From Noviherbaspirillum malthae (GTDB lineage Bacteria > Pseudomonadota > Gammaproteobacteria > Burkholderiales > Burkholderiaceae_D), in the NCBI RefSeq assembly GCF_015352985.1, contig NZ_JACYXF010000001.1, forward strand, positions 62,001-126,000: 64,000 bases of DNA. Reading direction: 5' to 3'. The notes below the pieces were generated by a model. The model saw only the letters and a list, made by a program, of their open reading frames with translations, ran no database searches and was not told the origin of the DNA. Shown here piece by piece: positions 56,300 to 64,000 of this stretch (position 1 is its first letter; each line of letters starts with the position of its first letter). The translations under genes were made by a program, and so were the position numbers.

Positions 56300-56387
56300 C
56301 ATGATGAAGCCGTACTGCCACTCAGCAGGTGGCATTGAAGGTTCCCTTTTGGCTCGGCAGGTCCCTGGACCGCCGAGCCATTTTTTT
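56300..56387 (+). ncRNA. Candidate small RNA, about 88 nt
   Basis: Between box 2 and a strong intrinsic terminator. The predicted transcript starts near 56300-56304, forms a hairpin TGCCAC / GTGGCA (56316-56321 with 56329-56334, 7-nt loop), runs through a short single-stranded AU-richer linker (TTGAAGGTTCCCTTTT) and ends in a GC-rich hairpin GGCTCGGC...GCCGAGCC (56351-56379) with a TTTTTTT tail. This is the standard shape of an Hfq-type sRNA. The 5' end and the idea that the two-component system drives it are inferred; it could also simply be the kinase terminator. Confidence 0.5.
56351..56387 (+). terminator. Strong intrinsic terminator after the two-component operon or sRNA
   Basis: Stem GGCTCGGC / GCCGAGCC extended inward by GGTC/GACC, followed by A and seven T. 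Confidence 0.85.
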
Positions 56388-56435
56388 GTGGCCGGCAAAC
56401 ATGCCATGCAGGACAGGAAGCGGCGCCGCAATGCA

Positions 56436-56464
56436 AAAGCCCGCTTCTTGTGGAAGCGGGCTTT
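56436..56464. terminator. Second, bidirectional terminator hairpin
   Basis: Perfect 12-bp stem AAAGCCCGCTTC / GAAGCGGGCTTT with a TTGTG loop, 49 bp after the first terminator, A-flanked on one side and T-flanked on the other. Confidence 0.7.
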
Positions 56465-56599
56465 CATGTCTCTCTCCTCAACTCCTGAGAATGGATTTTT
56501 TTAACAGCAGGCAGATTCTGCATCATTTTCAGGAATTTGAAAATGGTGCTGCAATCATTGCTCCGATGTTTTCCGGTACAGCATCAATCTTTCTTCCGG

Positions 56600-56616
56600 C
56601 TTAAGTTTCCCCTAAG
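56600..56616 (+). promoter_or_regulatory. PmrA/QseB-like box 3, upstream of the antiporter-ligase pair
   Basis: CTTAAGTTTCCCCTAAG; differs from box 2 in only 2 of 17 positions. CATAGT at 56617-56622 could be a -10. The next gene on this strand is the antiporter, 477 bp downstream. Confidence 0.6.
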
Positions 56617-56629
56617 CATAGTCATGCAA

Positions 56630-57093
56630 CATGGCGCTGCTTGTGAACGCAGCGGCAACGGCGCCCGCCGTTCAGGCAGGCGCAAAAGCAGGTCCGCCCC
56701 GAACGCGGGCGCGCTGTTCCGGCCAAGCCGGAGGGCGATTGTTCAATTTTCAATTTCAGAGCACGTGCATATCGTGCATACGTACATAGGCGCGTTCTGC
56801 ATTCCGCCGTATTTCGATTCGCGATCAATGCCGTGCCTTGGCGCGGCCCCGCGGCAGGCAGGACGATCCCCTCAACACATGGCGTAAGAAACCTGCCGCA
56901 ACTCGATATCCGGTTATCGACCGCATGCGAGGATGCGCGGGGCCCGGCACCCGGGTGGCCAAAGCGCTCAACCCGCGCACACCCGGCCGCCTCCGCGGTC
57001 CAAGGATCTCGTGATCCAGGGTTGCAACGGGCACACGTGCGCCATGCAGCGAGCCGGCATGCCATGCCGCCTTGCCAACCAGCCAGGAAAAAG
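56630..57093. other. 464-bp leader or intergenic region before the antiporter gene
   Basis: No convincing gene on either strand; open frames here are in-frame extensions or antisense shadows. If box 3 drives the antiporter, this would be a long 5' untranslated region. CAGGAAAAAG at about 57085 is the ribosome site of the antiporter gene. No riboswitch class recognised. Confidence 0.45.
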
Positions 57094-58281
57094 ATGACAG
57101 AATTCCTACCTATCAGTACCGGTTTCGTCTGGCCGCTTGCCGTGGCAATTGCCTGGTTACTGGGCGAAATCGTGCACCGCTCGACGAATCTGCCCCGCAT
57201 CAGCATCTACAGCCTGACCGGCGTGCTGCTCTCCTATGCCCAGACCGGCATGCTGCCGCGGCCCAGCGAAGGCGAAATCACGCTGATCGCCAACATGGCC
57301 TTCGGCCTGATCCTCTTCGAGTTCGCCTACCGCATCAACCTGCGCTGGCTCAGGCTGAACTGGTGGCTGGCCGTCAGCGGCCTGGCGGAATCGGTCGCCA
57401 CCTTCGTGCTGGTGTATCTGGTGGCGGGTTCCTTCGGCATTACCGGCCTGCCGGGTCTGCTGATCGCGGCGCTGGCGGTATCGACCTCGCCGGCGGAAGT
57501 GCTGCGCGTCGTGAACGAGCAGCGCAGTTCGGGGCAGGTGACCGAGCGGGTGCTGCACCTGGCGGCGCTCAACTGCTTCTTCGCGGTGTTCATCTTCAAC
57601 CTCATCGTCGGCCTCTGGTCCTTCCAGCATTCCGGCAGCCTGTGGGGCGCCGTCTCCAACAGCCTGCTGGTTCTCGTCGCCTCGGGCGCGCTGGGCATCG
57701 CCTTCGGCTATGCGGTGCCGGTGCTGCTGCGCAAGATCGGCATTCTCGCGCAGGACGCGACCCTGGCGTTTTCGATTGCGGTGATCCTGCTGGCCGCGCT
57801 GGCCCAGGCCTTCAAGATCTCGCCCATCCTGGCCACGCTCAGCTTCGGCCTGATGGTGCGCCACCGCCGCGAAGCGCTCAGTCCGGCGCAGCGCAATTTC
57901 GGCGCGCTCGGCGACCTGCTGACGGTGCTGCTGTTCGTCTTCATCGGCGCCAGCCTCGCCTGGCCGCGCATCGTGGCCGGCGCCGACATCGCGCTGGCCC
58001 TGCTGGGCGCGCGTTTCCTTTCCAAGCTGGCCGGCGCCACGCTGTTCGCCCGCTTCAGCGGCACCACCTGGCGCAAGGGGCTGCTGACCGGCGTTGCGAT
58101 GTCGCCGATGTCGGTACTGGTCATCGGCCTGCTGGTACAGACGCGTTCCATGGGCATCGACCTGATGGACCAGCTCGCGCCGCTGGCGACCGCCACGCTT
58201 CTGCTTGCAATCTTCGGTCCGGTGCTGACGCAGCTGGCATTGAAGTTTGCCGGTGAAACTTCCGAATCCGAGGAGAAATGA
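57094..58281 (+). CDS. Cation:proton antiporter, CPA2-like (Na+/H+ or K+/H+ exchanger)
   Basis: 395 residues from [15 protein letters not shown] (CAGGAAAAAG upstream), 11-12 predicted membrane helices. [59 protein letters not shown] (the family segment carrying the acidic/Asn ion site, here with Ser-Pro-Ala-Glu) and [14 protein letters not shown] are seen. No C-terminal RCK/TrkA_N domain, unlike KefB/C. Stop is one base before the start of the YbdK-type ligase gene. It probably moves monovalent cations against protons; the ion cannot be named. Confidence 0.78.
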   Translation: MTEFLPISTGFVWPLAVAIAWLLGEIVHRSTNLPRISIYSLTGVLLSYAQTGMLPRPSEGEITLIANMAFGLILFEFAYRINLRWLRLNWWLAVSGLAESVATFVLVYLVAGSFGITGLPGLLIAALAVSTSPAEVLRVVNEQRSSGQVTERVLHLAALNCFFAVFIFNLIVGLWSFQHSGSLWGAVSNSLLVLVASGALGIAFGYAVPVLLRKIGILAQDATLAFSIAVILLAALAQAFKISPILATLSFGLMVRHRREALSPAQRNFGALGDLLTVLLFVFIGASLAWPRIVAGADIALALLGARFLSKLAGATLFARFSGTTWRKGLLTGVAMSPMSVLVIGLLVQTRSMGIDLMDQLAPLATATLLLAIFGPVLTQLALKFAGETSESEEK

Positions 58282-58282
58282 C

Positions 58283-59413
58283 ATGCCGCTCGAACCCTTT
58301 GGCGAGTCCAAACCCCTGACGCTGGGCGTCGAACTCGAACTGCAGCTGGTCAGCCTGAGCGACTTCGACCTGGTCGATGCCAGCCCCGACATGCTCGCGC
58401 TGCTGTCGCGCCGCAAGTTTCCCGGCAACGTGGTGCCCGAAATCACGGAGAGCATGATCGAGATCTCGACCGACGTGCATACCAACCATGCGGAGCTGCT
58501 GGCGCAGCTGCGCGAGATCCGCGATACCCTGGTGCGCGCCGGCGACATGCTCAATGTCGGCGTCTGCGGCGGCGGCACGCATCCCTTCCAAAACTGGTCG
58601 GAGCGCAAGATATTTTCCAAGCCGCGCTTCCAGGAAGTCTCGACCCTGTACGGCTACCTGGCCAAGCAGTTCACCATCTTCGGCCAGCACGTGCACGTCG
58701 GCTGCAGTTCCGGCGACGTCGCGCTGCGCCTGCTGCACAGCCTCAACCGCTACGTGCCGCACTTCATCGCGCTCTCGGCATCGTCACCCTATGTACAAGG
58801 CAGGGATACCCTGTTCAATTCCGCGCGCCTGAACTCGGTGTTCGCCTTTCCGCTGAGCGGCCGCGCGCCTTTCCTGCTCACCTGGGAAGAATTCCAGAAC
58901 GAGTATTTCGCCAAGATGGAACACACCGGCATCGTCAAGAGCATGAAGGACTTCTACTGGGACATCCGCCCCAAGCCGGAATACGGCACCATCGAACTGC
59001 GGGTGTGCGACACGCCGCTGACGGTGGAGCGCGCCGCCGGGCTAGCCTGCTACCTGCAGGCGCTGTGCTGCTATCTGCTCGAGGGCATGGAGCCCGCGCC
59101 GCGCGAGGAGGATTACCTGGTGTACAACTACAACCGCTTCCAAGCCTGCCGCTTCGGCTTGGACGGCACCATCGTCCATCCGCAGACGCATGAAGCGAAA
59201 ACGCTGCGTGAAGACATTCTCTCCACCCTGGAGCGCATCCAGCCCTTCGCTGCGGCGCTGGGCGGCGAAGCTGCGCTGGCGCACATACGGCAAGCCGCAC
59301 AGGCGGGCAGCGACGCCAGCTACCTGCGCGACAAGCGTGCGCAATGCGGTAGCACCGAAGGCATGGTCAACGAGGCGGTGCGCCGCTTCCGCGAGGATTT
59401 CGAAATTGCATGA
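58283..59413 (+). CDS. YbdK-family carboxylate-amine ligase (glutamate-cysteine ligase-like, GCS2)
   Basis: 376 residues starting [23 protein letters not shown]. Motifs: GVELELQL (metal-binding Glu), [78 protein letters not shown]. YbdK of E. coli has weak gamma-glutamylcysteine synthetase activity; the physiological substrates are not settled. Only 1 bp separates it from the antiporter gene, so the two are translated together, recalling glutathione-gated K+ efflux. Confidence 0.88.
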   Translation: MPLEPFGESKPLTLGVELELQLVSLSDFDLVDASPDMLALLSRRKFPGNVVPEITESMIEISTDVHTNHAELLAQLREIRDTLVRAGDMLNVGVCGGGTHPFQNWSERKIFSKPRFQEVSTLYGYLAKQFTIFGQHVHVGCSSGDVALRLLHSLNRYVPHFIALSASSPYVQGRDTLFNSARLNSVFAFPLSGRAPFLLTWEEFQNEYFAKMEHTGIVKSMKDFYWDIRPKPEYGTIELRVCDTPLTVERAAGLACYLQALCCYLLEGMEPAPREEDYLVYNYNRFQACRFGLDGTIVHPQTHEAKTLREDILSTLERIQPFAAALGGEAALAHIRQAAQAGSDASYLRDKRAQCGSTEGMVNEAVRRFREDFEIA

Positions 59414-59442
59414 CGCCCGAGTCTTCGCTGCCCGGGGCGGCT

Positions 59443-61623
59443 TCAGGCAAGCGATGCCGGCACGGGTGCCGGTGCAGCGGCCAGCATGGCCGACAGCTGC
59501 GCCGCCGGCACCGGCTTGCTGTAGTAGTAACCCTGCACCTGATCGCATGAGGCGGCCTGCAGGAAGTCGCGCTGCGCCTCGGTTTCCACCGCTTCGGCCA
59601 CCACCGTCACGTTCAGCGTCTTGGCCATGGCGACGATCGCACGCGTGATGCCGGCGTCCTTGGTATCGGAGGGAAGTCCGCGCACGAAGGCGCCGTCGAT
59701 CTTGAGCGTGTCGATCGGCAGGTTCTTGAGCGTCGACAGCGAAGAAAAGCCGGTGCCGAAATCATCGACCGCAATGCGCACGCCCGCTTCCTTGAGCCGC
59801 ACTATCGTCTTCAGGCTTTCCTCGAAGCGGTCCATGAACATGCTTTCCGTGATTTCCAGCTCCAGCCGCGTCGGGTCCATGCCGGTCTCGATCAGGATTG
59901 CGGCGATATCGCGGTGCAATCCCTCGTCGCTGAACTGCGACACCGACAGGTTCACCGCCACGTTCAGGTCCCCGAAGCCCTGTTCGCGCCAGGCGACGGC
60001 CTGCCGGCAGGATTCCTCGATCGCCCAGCGTCCGAGCTGGTGGATGAGGCGGGTTTCCTCGGCCAGCGGAATGAAGCGGGTGGGAGGCACCGTGCCCAGC
60101 TTGGGATGCGTCCAGCGCATCAGGGCCTCGACGCCGACGATGCGGCCGCCTGGCAGTCCGACCTTGGGCTGGTAATGCATCGAAATCTCGCGGCGCTCGA
60201 TGGCGGTGCGCAGATAGGTTTCCAGCGTCAGCTTCTCGATCACATGCTCGTTGAGCTCGTTGCAGTAGAAGCGGAAGGCATTCTTGCCGTCGTCCTTTGC
60301 CTTGTACATGGCCACGTCCGCGCAGCGCAGCAGCGACTGCTCATTGTGGCCGTCGCGCGGAAACAGGCTGACGCCGATGCTGGCGGTGACATAGAACTCC
60401 TGTTCGCCGATGACGAACGGCCAGCGCGCCACCGCCAATATCTTTTCCGCGACCACGGCCACCGTCGCCGGCGCATCGACGTCTTCCAGCAGCACGACGA
60501 ATTCGTCTCCGCCCAGGCGCGCAATGATGTCGCTTTCGCGCAGGCAGTGCCGGATGCGGGTGGCGACTTCCTGCAGCAGCTGGTCGCCGGCTTCATGGCC
60601 CATCGTGTCGTTGACCGTCTTGAAGCGGTCGAGGTCGATGAGCAGCAGGGCCAGCATCCTGCCGTGCCGCTGCGCCTGGTTCATGGCTCGCAGCAGATGG
60701 CTGCTGAGCATGCGCCGGTTCGGCAGCGAGGTCAGTGTGTCATGGTAGGCGAGATAGGCCACTTTCTCTTCCGAACGGATGCGCTCCTGGATCTCCTGGC
60801 GCAGCTGGCTGTTGGCATGCATGAGTTCCGCGGCCTTGCGTTCGAGGTCGTTGTTCACCTTCTCCAATTCCAGCGTATGCTGGCCGGAACGCGCGGCGAG
60901 GTAGGAATCGACGACGGAAAGATGAAAGCTCGTCGCCAGCAGCAGGAAAGCGATGCCGCCCACGGCCCAGGCCAGCCACCAGGCGTTCAGCACGCCGTTT
61001 TCGGTGATGCAGACGGCGCCGGCGGGAATATGCGCAGCCGCCATGCCGGTGTAATGCATTCCCGCGATCGACAGTCCCATGACCAGCGCGCCCAGCAGCC
61101 GCAGCGGCAGGCCGGAGGCTGCTCGTGCGCCGCGTACGCGCCGGTTGATCGACAGCGCGCCGGTGGAGGCGGCGGCTGCAATCAGGATGGAGGTGAACAC
61201 CAGCCAGGAGTCGTAGGTGACGGCCGGATTCAATGCCAGCGCCGACATGCCGACATAATGCATGGCGACGATGCCGCCGGCCATCACGGCGCCGGCAACA
61301 AGCAGCTGCGGCTTCCTGCCGGAGGGAAGGTTCAGGATATGCAGCGAATAAGCGCTGACGCCGATGGCGATCAGGAGGGACAGCACCGTCGGGCCGAGGT
61401 CGTAGAACACCGGGATGGCCAGCTTGAGCGCGAGCATGCCGATGAAATGCATTGCCCAGATGCCCGTGCCCATGGACAGCGCGCTGCCCGCCAGCCAGCA
61501 GGCCGCGGCCCGCCGGCTTCTTGCCGCCGCAACGCGGCCGGTCAGGTTGAAGGCGACGAAGGAAGCAAAGACGGCAATGGCGATCGAAAGCATGACGAGC
61601 CAGGGCTCGTACCGTGATTCCAT
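59443..61623 (-). CDS. MHYT-GGDEF-EAL membrane c-di-GMP protein
   Basis: 726 residues from MESRYEPWLVMLSIAIAVFA (an ATG 14 codons upstream is also open). Seven-helix MHYT sensor (about 1-240) with MHFIGM, MHYVGM and MHYTGM, proposed to bind copper and sense gases; a coiled coil (about 250-300); GGDEF with intact RLGGDEF; EAL with GVEALMRW, ELEITESMFMD and DDFGTGFSS. Both output domains look intact, so it could make or break c-di-GMP depending on the signal. It stands alone on the minus strand. Confidence 0.92.
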   Translation of the reverse strand: MESRYEPWLVMLSIAIAVFASFVAFNLTGRVAAARSRRAAACWLAGSALSMGTGIWAMHFIGMLALKLAIPVFYDLGPTVLSLLIAIGVSAYSLHILNLPSGRKPQLLVAGAVMAGGIVAMHYVGMSALALNPAVTYDSWLVFTSILIAAAASTGALSINRRVRGARAASGLPLRLLGALVMGLSIAGMHYTGMAAAHIPAGAVCITENGVLNAWWLAWAVGGIAFLLLATSFHLSVVDSYLAARSGQHTLELEKVNNDLERKAAELMHANSQLRQEIQERIRSEEKVAYLAYHDTLTSLPNRRMLSSHLLRAMNQAQRHGRMLALLLIDLDRFKTVNDTMGHEAGDQLLQEVATRIRHCLRESDIIARLGGDEFVVLLEDVDAPATVAVVAEKILAVARWPFVIGEQEFYVTASIGVSLFPRDGHNEQSLLRCADVAMYKAKDDGKNAFRFYCNELNEHVIEKLTLETYLRTAIERREISMHYQPKVGLPGGRIVGVEALMRWTHPKLGTVPPTRFIPLAEETRLIHQLGRWAIEESCRQAVAWREQGFGDLNVAVNLSVSQFSDEGLHRDIAAILIETGMDPTRLELEITESMFMDRFEESLKTIVRLKEAGVRIAVDDFGTGFSSLSTLKNLPIDTLKIDGAFVRGLPSDTKDAGITRAIVAMAKTLNVTVVAEAVETEAQRDFLQAASCDQVQGYYYSKPVPAAQLSAMLAAAPAPVPASLA

Positions 61624-61875
61624 GGTGTGTATGTATTCAGGCCAGGTTGAGCCGGCGGACCCCATGTCGCTTCGGCAAGCCGCCAGTCAACTGCTCAACG
61701 TGCGAATGGCGCACGCTGCCATGGCGGACCCGGTTCATGATATCCCGAGCCGTATCTTCCAAGCATCTATTTTCCGTCTGAACCGGCGCTTTTCCTGAAT
61801 CATGCCGCACCAACGTATGGAGTCATACGGAGTTGCCTGGAAAATGCCCCGTTTTCCATGGTGTTTCCAGGGTGT

Positions 61876-62946
61876 TTAACGGATGGTGCCGATGGCCATC
61901 GGCTCCGCCGGCAGCTGGGCCGGTCTTTTCATGGTGGCATTGACAATGGAATCGAAGCGCGGCGCGCCGACCGAACCGCACTGGCGCCTGGTGTTCGGCC
62001 GCTGCCCCAGCGGCACGCTGTAGCCGATGCGCATGGCGGTGCTGCCGGCGCCGTCGTTCTGTTCGCGGACGACCTGCAGATTCCATCGGTCGCGCGTCAG
62101 GGTCAGGTCGAAGCGCTCTGAGCTGCTCGTGCTGGCATAGCCGCCATGCAGCTGAAGGCAGTCGTCGAAGAAATGGGAATAGCGGACGCGGTTCGACGAT
62201 TGAGATTCGCTGCGCATGGCGGCCGCATCGCCGAAATAGCTGGCCTGGTTCAAGTCATGCTTGAGTTCGAGCCTGGAGACGGGCGAGGGGCGCAGGTTGA
62301 GACTGAGCTGGTAGCCGTCGGTGCGCCCGGATGCCGGCAGCTGGATGCCGGCCATGCCCGCATCCAGCGTATCCGGGTCGGTGAGCGTCGATACCGCCGA
62401 CGAGGCGGCCGCATTGGCCTCGACCTTGTACGCGGAAATACCGAGGTCGGACAGGTATTCGTAATGGTCCCAGTATTTCTTCGCGCCCAGCAGGTAGCCT
62501 TGCTGCTGTACCGCCGCAATGCCCGAGCTGCCGTCCGTGGCGCTATGCAGCTGCGACCCGGCGATACGGAATCGCACGTTTTTCTTGGGCGCGAAGATGC
62601 CGTTGACGACCACTTCCGATTGCTGTTCCCGGTGGGTAAGGGTGCCACCCACGCCGAACTGCTTCGACAGGGCACGGCCGTAATCCAGGGTCAGGGCCGG
62701 AGCCACCGTGTACTGCTCGAGCTTGGCGTCCCATTTTTCCTGCTGGCCGTTGTAGCCGATCATTGCGCGGTCGCGCGCGAGGCCGAAATAGCCGGGCGCA
62801 TGCATGCCGCCCTGCAGGTCCGGCAACTGGCCGAGGATGTCCTGGTCCGGTTTCGGTCCCATCGCGGCTGCGCTCACCTGAGTCGAAAAAGTCAGCATGC
62901 TCAAGCTTGCATGCCATTTGATGCGATTGAAGAATTGAAAAAGCAT
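61876..62946 (-). CDS. Outer-membrane-like beta-rich protein of unknown function
   Basis: 356 residues from MLFQFFNRIKWHASLSMLTF, an N-terminal signal peptide ending near VSAAA; a longer open frame upstream lacks a signal and was rejected. GGGAGG lies about 11 nt upstream. The rest alternates polar and hydrophobic residues in the manner of a beta barrel (YTVAPALTLDYGRALSKQFGVGGTLTHREQQSEVVV; DGYQLSLNLRPSPVSRLELKHDL; RWNLQVVREQ). The C-terminal 50 residues (SVGAPRFDSIVNATMKRPAQLPAEP) are not barrel-like and there is no terminal Phe. No family recognised. Confidence 0.55.
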   Translation of the reverse strand: MLFQFFNRIKWHASLSMLTFSTQVSAAAMGPKPDQDILGQLPDLQGGMHAPGYFGLARDRAMIGYNGQQEKWDAKLEQYTVAPALTLDYGRALSKQFGVGGTLTHREQQSEVVVNGIFAPKKNVRFRIAGSQLHSATDGSSGIAAVQQQGYLLGAKKYWDHYEYLSDLGISAYKVEANAAASSAVSTLTDPDTLDAGMAGIQLPASGRTDGYQLSLNLRPSPVSRLELKHDLNQASYFGDAAAMRSESQSSNRVRYSHFFDDCLQLHGGYASTSSSERFDLTLTRDRWNLQVVREQNDGAGSTAMRIGYSVPLGQRPNTRRQCGSVGAPRFDSIVNATMKRPAQLPAEPMAIGTIR

Positions 62947-63285
62947 GCGTTCCCGGCCTCCCTGTCCAGCTGCTTGACATGGCTCCCTTGCAACGGGCAA
63001 TAAGAGCGGCAGTATTCTTGAACATTCCGACATGCATGGACAGCACCGGGCAGAAAATAGTTGCATTGAAAAAACTTCAACATCGGAAACGCTGGCGGTT
63101 TTACTTGTCGTTGTGATCAATGTGGCATCGGTAATGCCGGCAGGAGATTTGATGTGAACGGGTATTGGTGCGAGAAGCTTTTGTCAATCCATTGTCCATG
63201 ACAGAAGGCTTCGCATACAATGTTGACATATTGAGCATTCCGCGTTGCATCGTGTCCAGAACCCTAATCCATTTCATGTCTTCCA
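62947..63285. other. 339-bp divergent intergenic region
   Basis: AT-richer than its flanks. It holds the promoters of the outer-membrane-like gene (minus) and the MerR-type gene (plus). Near 63223-63236 is a TTGACA within TACAATGTTGACATATTG, whose CAATGT and ACATATTG parts form an imperfect inverted repeat; it may be a -35 and operator for the MerR-type gene. Confidence 0.4.
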
Positions 63286-64000
63286 ATGACCTCTGACGCT
63301 ACTCCGGCCGCTCCGCTCAGCATCGGCTCGGTCGAGCGCGAGACCGGCTTGTCCAAAGATACGCTGCGCATCTGGGAACGGCGCTACGGATTCCCGCAGC
63401 CCGGACGGGATGCTTTCGGCGAGCGCATCTATGCGCTGGAAGACGTGCGCAAGCTGCAATTGCTCAAGCGGCTGATCGACATCGGGCATCGGCCGGGAAA
63501 GATTGTCGATCGCAATATCGAGGAATTGCAGGCGCTTGCGCAAGGCATCGCCCGCACCGCGTTGCCGCTGCGTATCGAAGACGGTGAAAGGGAAGAACTG
63601 CAGCATTATCTCGATCTGTGCAAGACGCACCGCTTCGAGGAATTTCGCCGAATGCTTTCGCAGGACCTGCTGCGGCTCGGGCTGTTCGGATGCGTGGTCA
63701 ACATCATTGCGCCGCTCAACCATATCGTGGGCAGGCATTGGGCCAACGGCAGCCTTGCCGTCTTTGAAGAGCACCTCTATACCGAGTCGGTGCAGATCGT
63801 GCTGCGCAATGCGATTGCCGCCGTTCCGAGACCGCACGGCGGCGCCGGACGGCCGCGCGTCCTGCTGACCACTTTTCCCCAGGAGCAGCACGGACTCGGC
63901 CTGCTGATGGCGGAAGCCATCTTCGCGCTGGAAGGCGCAAGCTGCATCTCGCTCGGCGTGCAGACGCCGATCATCGAAATTTCCAGGGCCGCCGAAACGC
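63286..64000 (+). CDS. MerR-type regulator with B12-binding-like domain (CarH/LitR-like), 3' end outside window
   Basis: The first 238 residues are visible. N-terminal MerR winged helix: SIGSVERETGLSKDTLRIWERRYGFPQPGRDAFGERIYALEDVRKLQLLKRLI. Then a helical domain with IVGRHWANGSLAVFEEHLYTESV, and the start of a Rossmann-like B12-binding domain, VLLTTFPQEQHGLGLLMAEAIFALEG, with EQH-x-x-G in place of the DxHxxG motif. CarH/LitR proteins use adenosylcobalamin as a light sensor; the E-x-H variant is found in many MerR-B12 regulators. Whether this one binds B12 cannot be told. It is truncated by the window edge. Confidence 0.82.
   Translation, partial: MTSDATPAAPLSIGSVERETGLSKDTLRIWERRYGFPQPGRDAFGERIYALEDVRKLQLLKRLIDIGHRPGKIVDRNIEELQALAQGIARTALPLRIEDGEREELQHYLDLCKTHRFEEFRRMLSQDLLRLGLFGCVVNIIAPLNHIVGRHWANGSLAVFEEHLYTESVQIVLRNAIAAVPRPHGGAGRPRVLLTTFPQEQHGLGLLMAEAIFALEGASCISLGVQTPIIEISRAAET

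Noticed and set aside
56301..56504. 67-codon ORF over the candidate sRNA
   Set aside because: No ribosome site, runs through two terminator hairpins, and shows no similarity.

Overview
The window is chromosomal DNA of a high-GC betaproteobacterium, most likely a member of the Oxalobacteraceae (Herbaspirillum/Noviherbaspirillum/Massilia side of the Burkholderiales). Reasons: the HslV N-terminus and one-cysteine DksA are of the betaproteobacterial type; an S-adenosylhomocysteine riboswitch precedes ahcY; a PhaM-type PHB granule protein is present; and the order metK / lipid A acyltransferases / dapF / DUF484 / xerC is a Burkholderiales arrangement. Gene density is high. I saw no rRNA, tRNA, CRISPR array or transposase gene. 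The left end cuts hslU and the right end cuts a MerR-type regulator gene.

Layout. 1-3.3 kb: hslVU protease and a two-STAS-domain protein. 3.4-9 kb: a zinc-homeostasis group on the minus strand (ZnuD-like TonB receptor, DUF2946 protein, dksA, CobW-type GTPase, Zur-like Fur protein) with two matching candidate Zur operators. 9-14.8 kb: rlmI-like methyltransferase, xerC, DUF484, dapF and two coupled LpxL-type acyltransferases. 15-20.7 kb: methyl cycle (metK, a carboxypeptidase-like gene, riboswitch-controlled ahcY, a small membrane protein, metF, 5-formyl-THF cyclo-ligase). 20.8-24.9 kb: slt, a GST-like gene, cca. 25.2-34.3 kb: the most unusual accessory segment: a ThDP-dependent enzyme, two short diverged citrate-synthase-like proteins in overlapping frames, a TonB receptor, a sulfotransferase coupled to an APS kinase, and a periplasmic binding protein. 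34.4-38.9 kb: a giant hybrid kinase/HPt/GGDEF/EAL protein. 39-46.2 kb: GNAT protein, Lrp-type regulator divergent from phhA, a MITE-like palindrome against an EF-hand gene, DUF72, queC, two DUF3108 paralogues. 46.4-48.4 kb: PhaM and an MFS transporter. 48.6-53.6 kb: a roughly 1,045-residue protein of unknown function in lower-GC DNA, a fatty acid desaturase and a GNAT-like protein. 53.8-59.4 kb: a small 55-residue gene, an OmpR/EnvZ-type two-component pair, three matching PmrA/QseB-like boxes, a candidate sRNA, a CPA2-type antiporter and a YbdK-type ligase. 59.4-64 kb: an MHYT-GGDEF-EAL protein, an outer-membrane-like protein and a MerR/B12-domain regulator.

Connections. The zinc genes look like one Zur regulon (uptake receptor, metallochaperone-like GTPase, regulator). 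metK, ahcY and metF make, recycle and refill the SAM cycle, with SAH sensed by the ahcY leader. In the accessory segment, APS kinase would supply PAPS to the neighbouring sulfotransferase; a link to the ThDP/citrate-synthase-like genes upstream is inferred from adjacency only. The two-component pair probably controls the small gene, the candidate sRNA and the antiporter/YbdK pair through the boxes placed before each.
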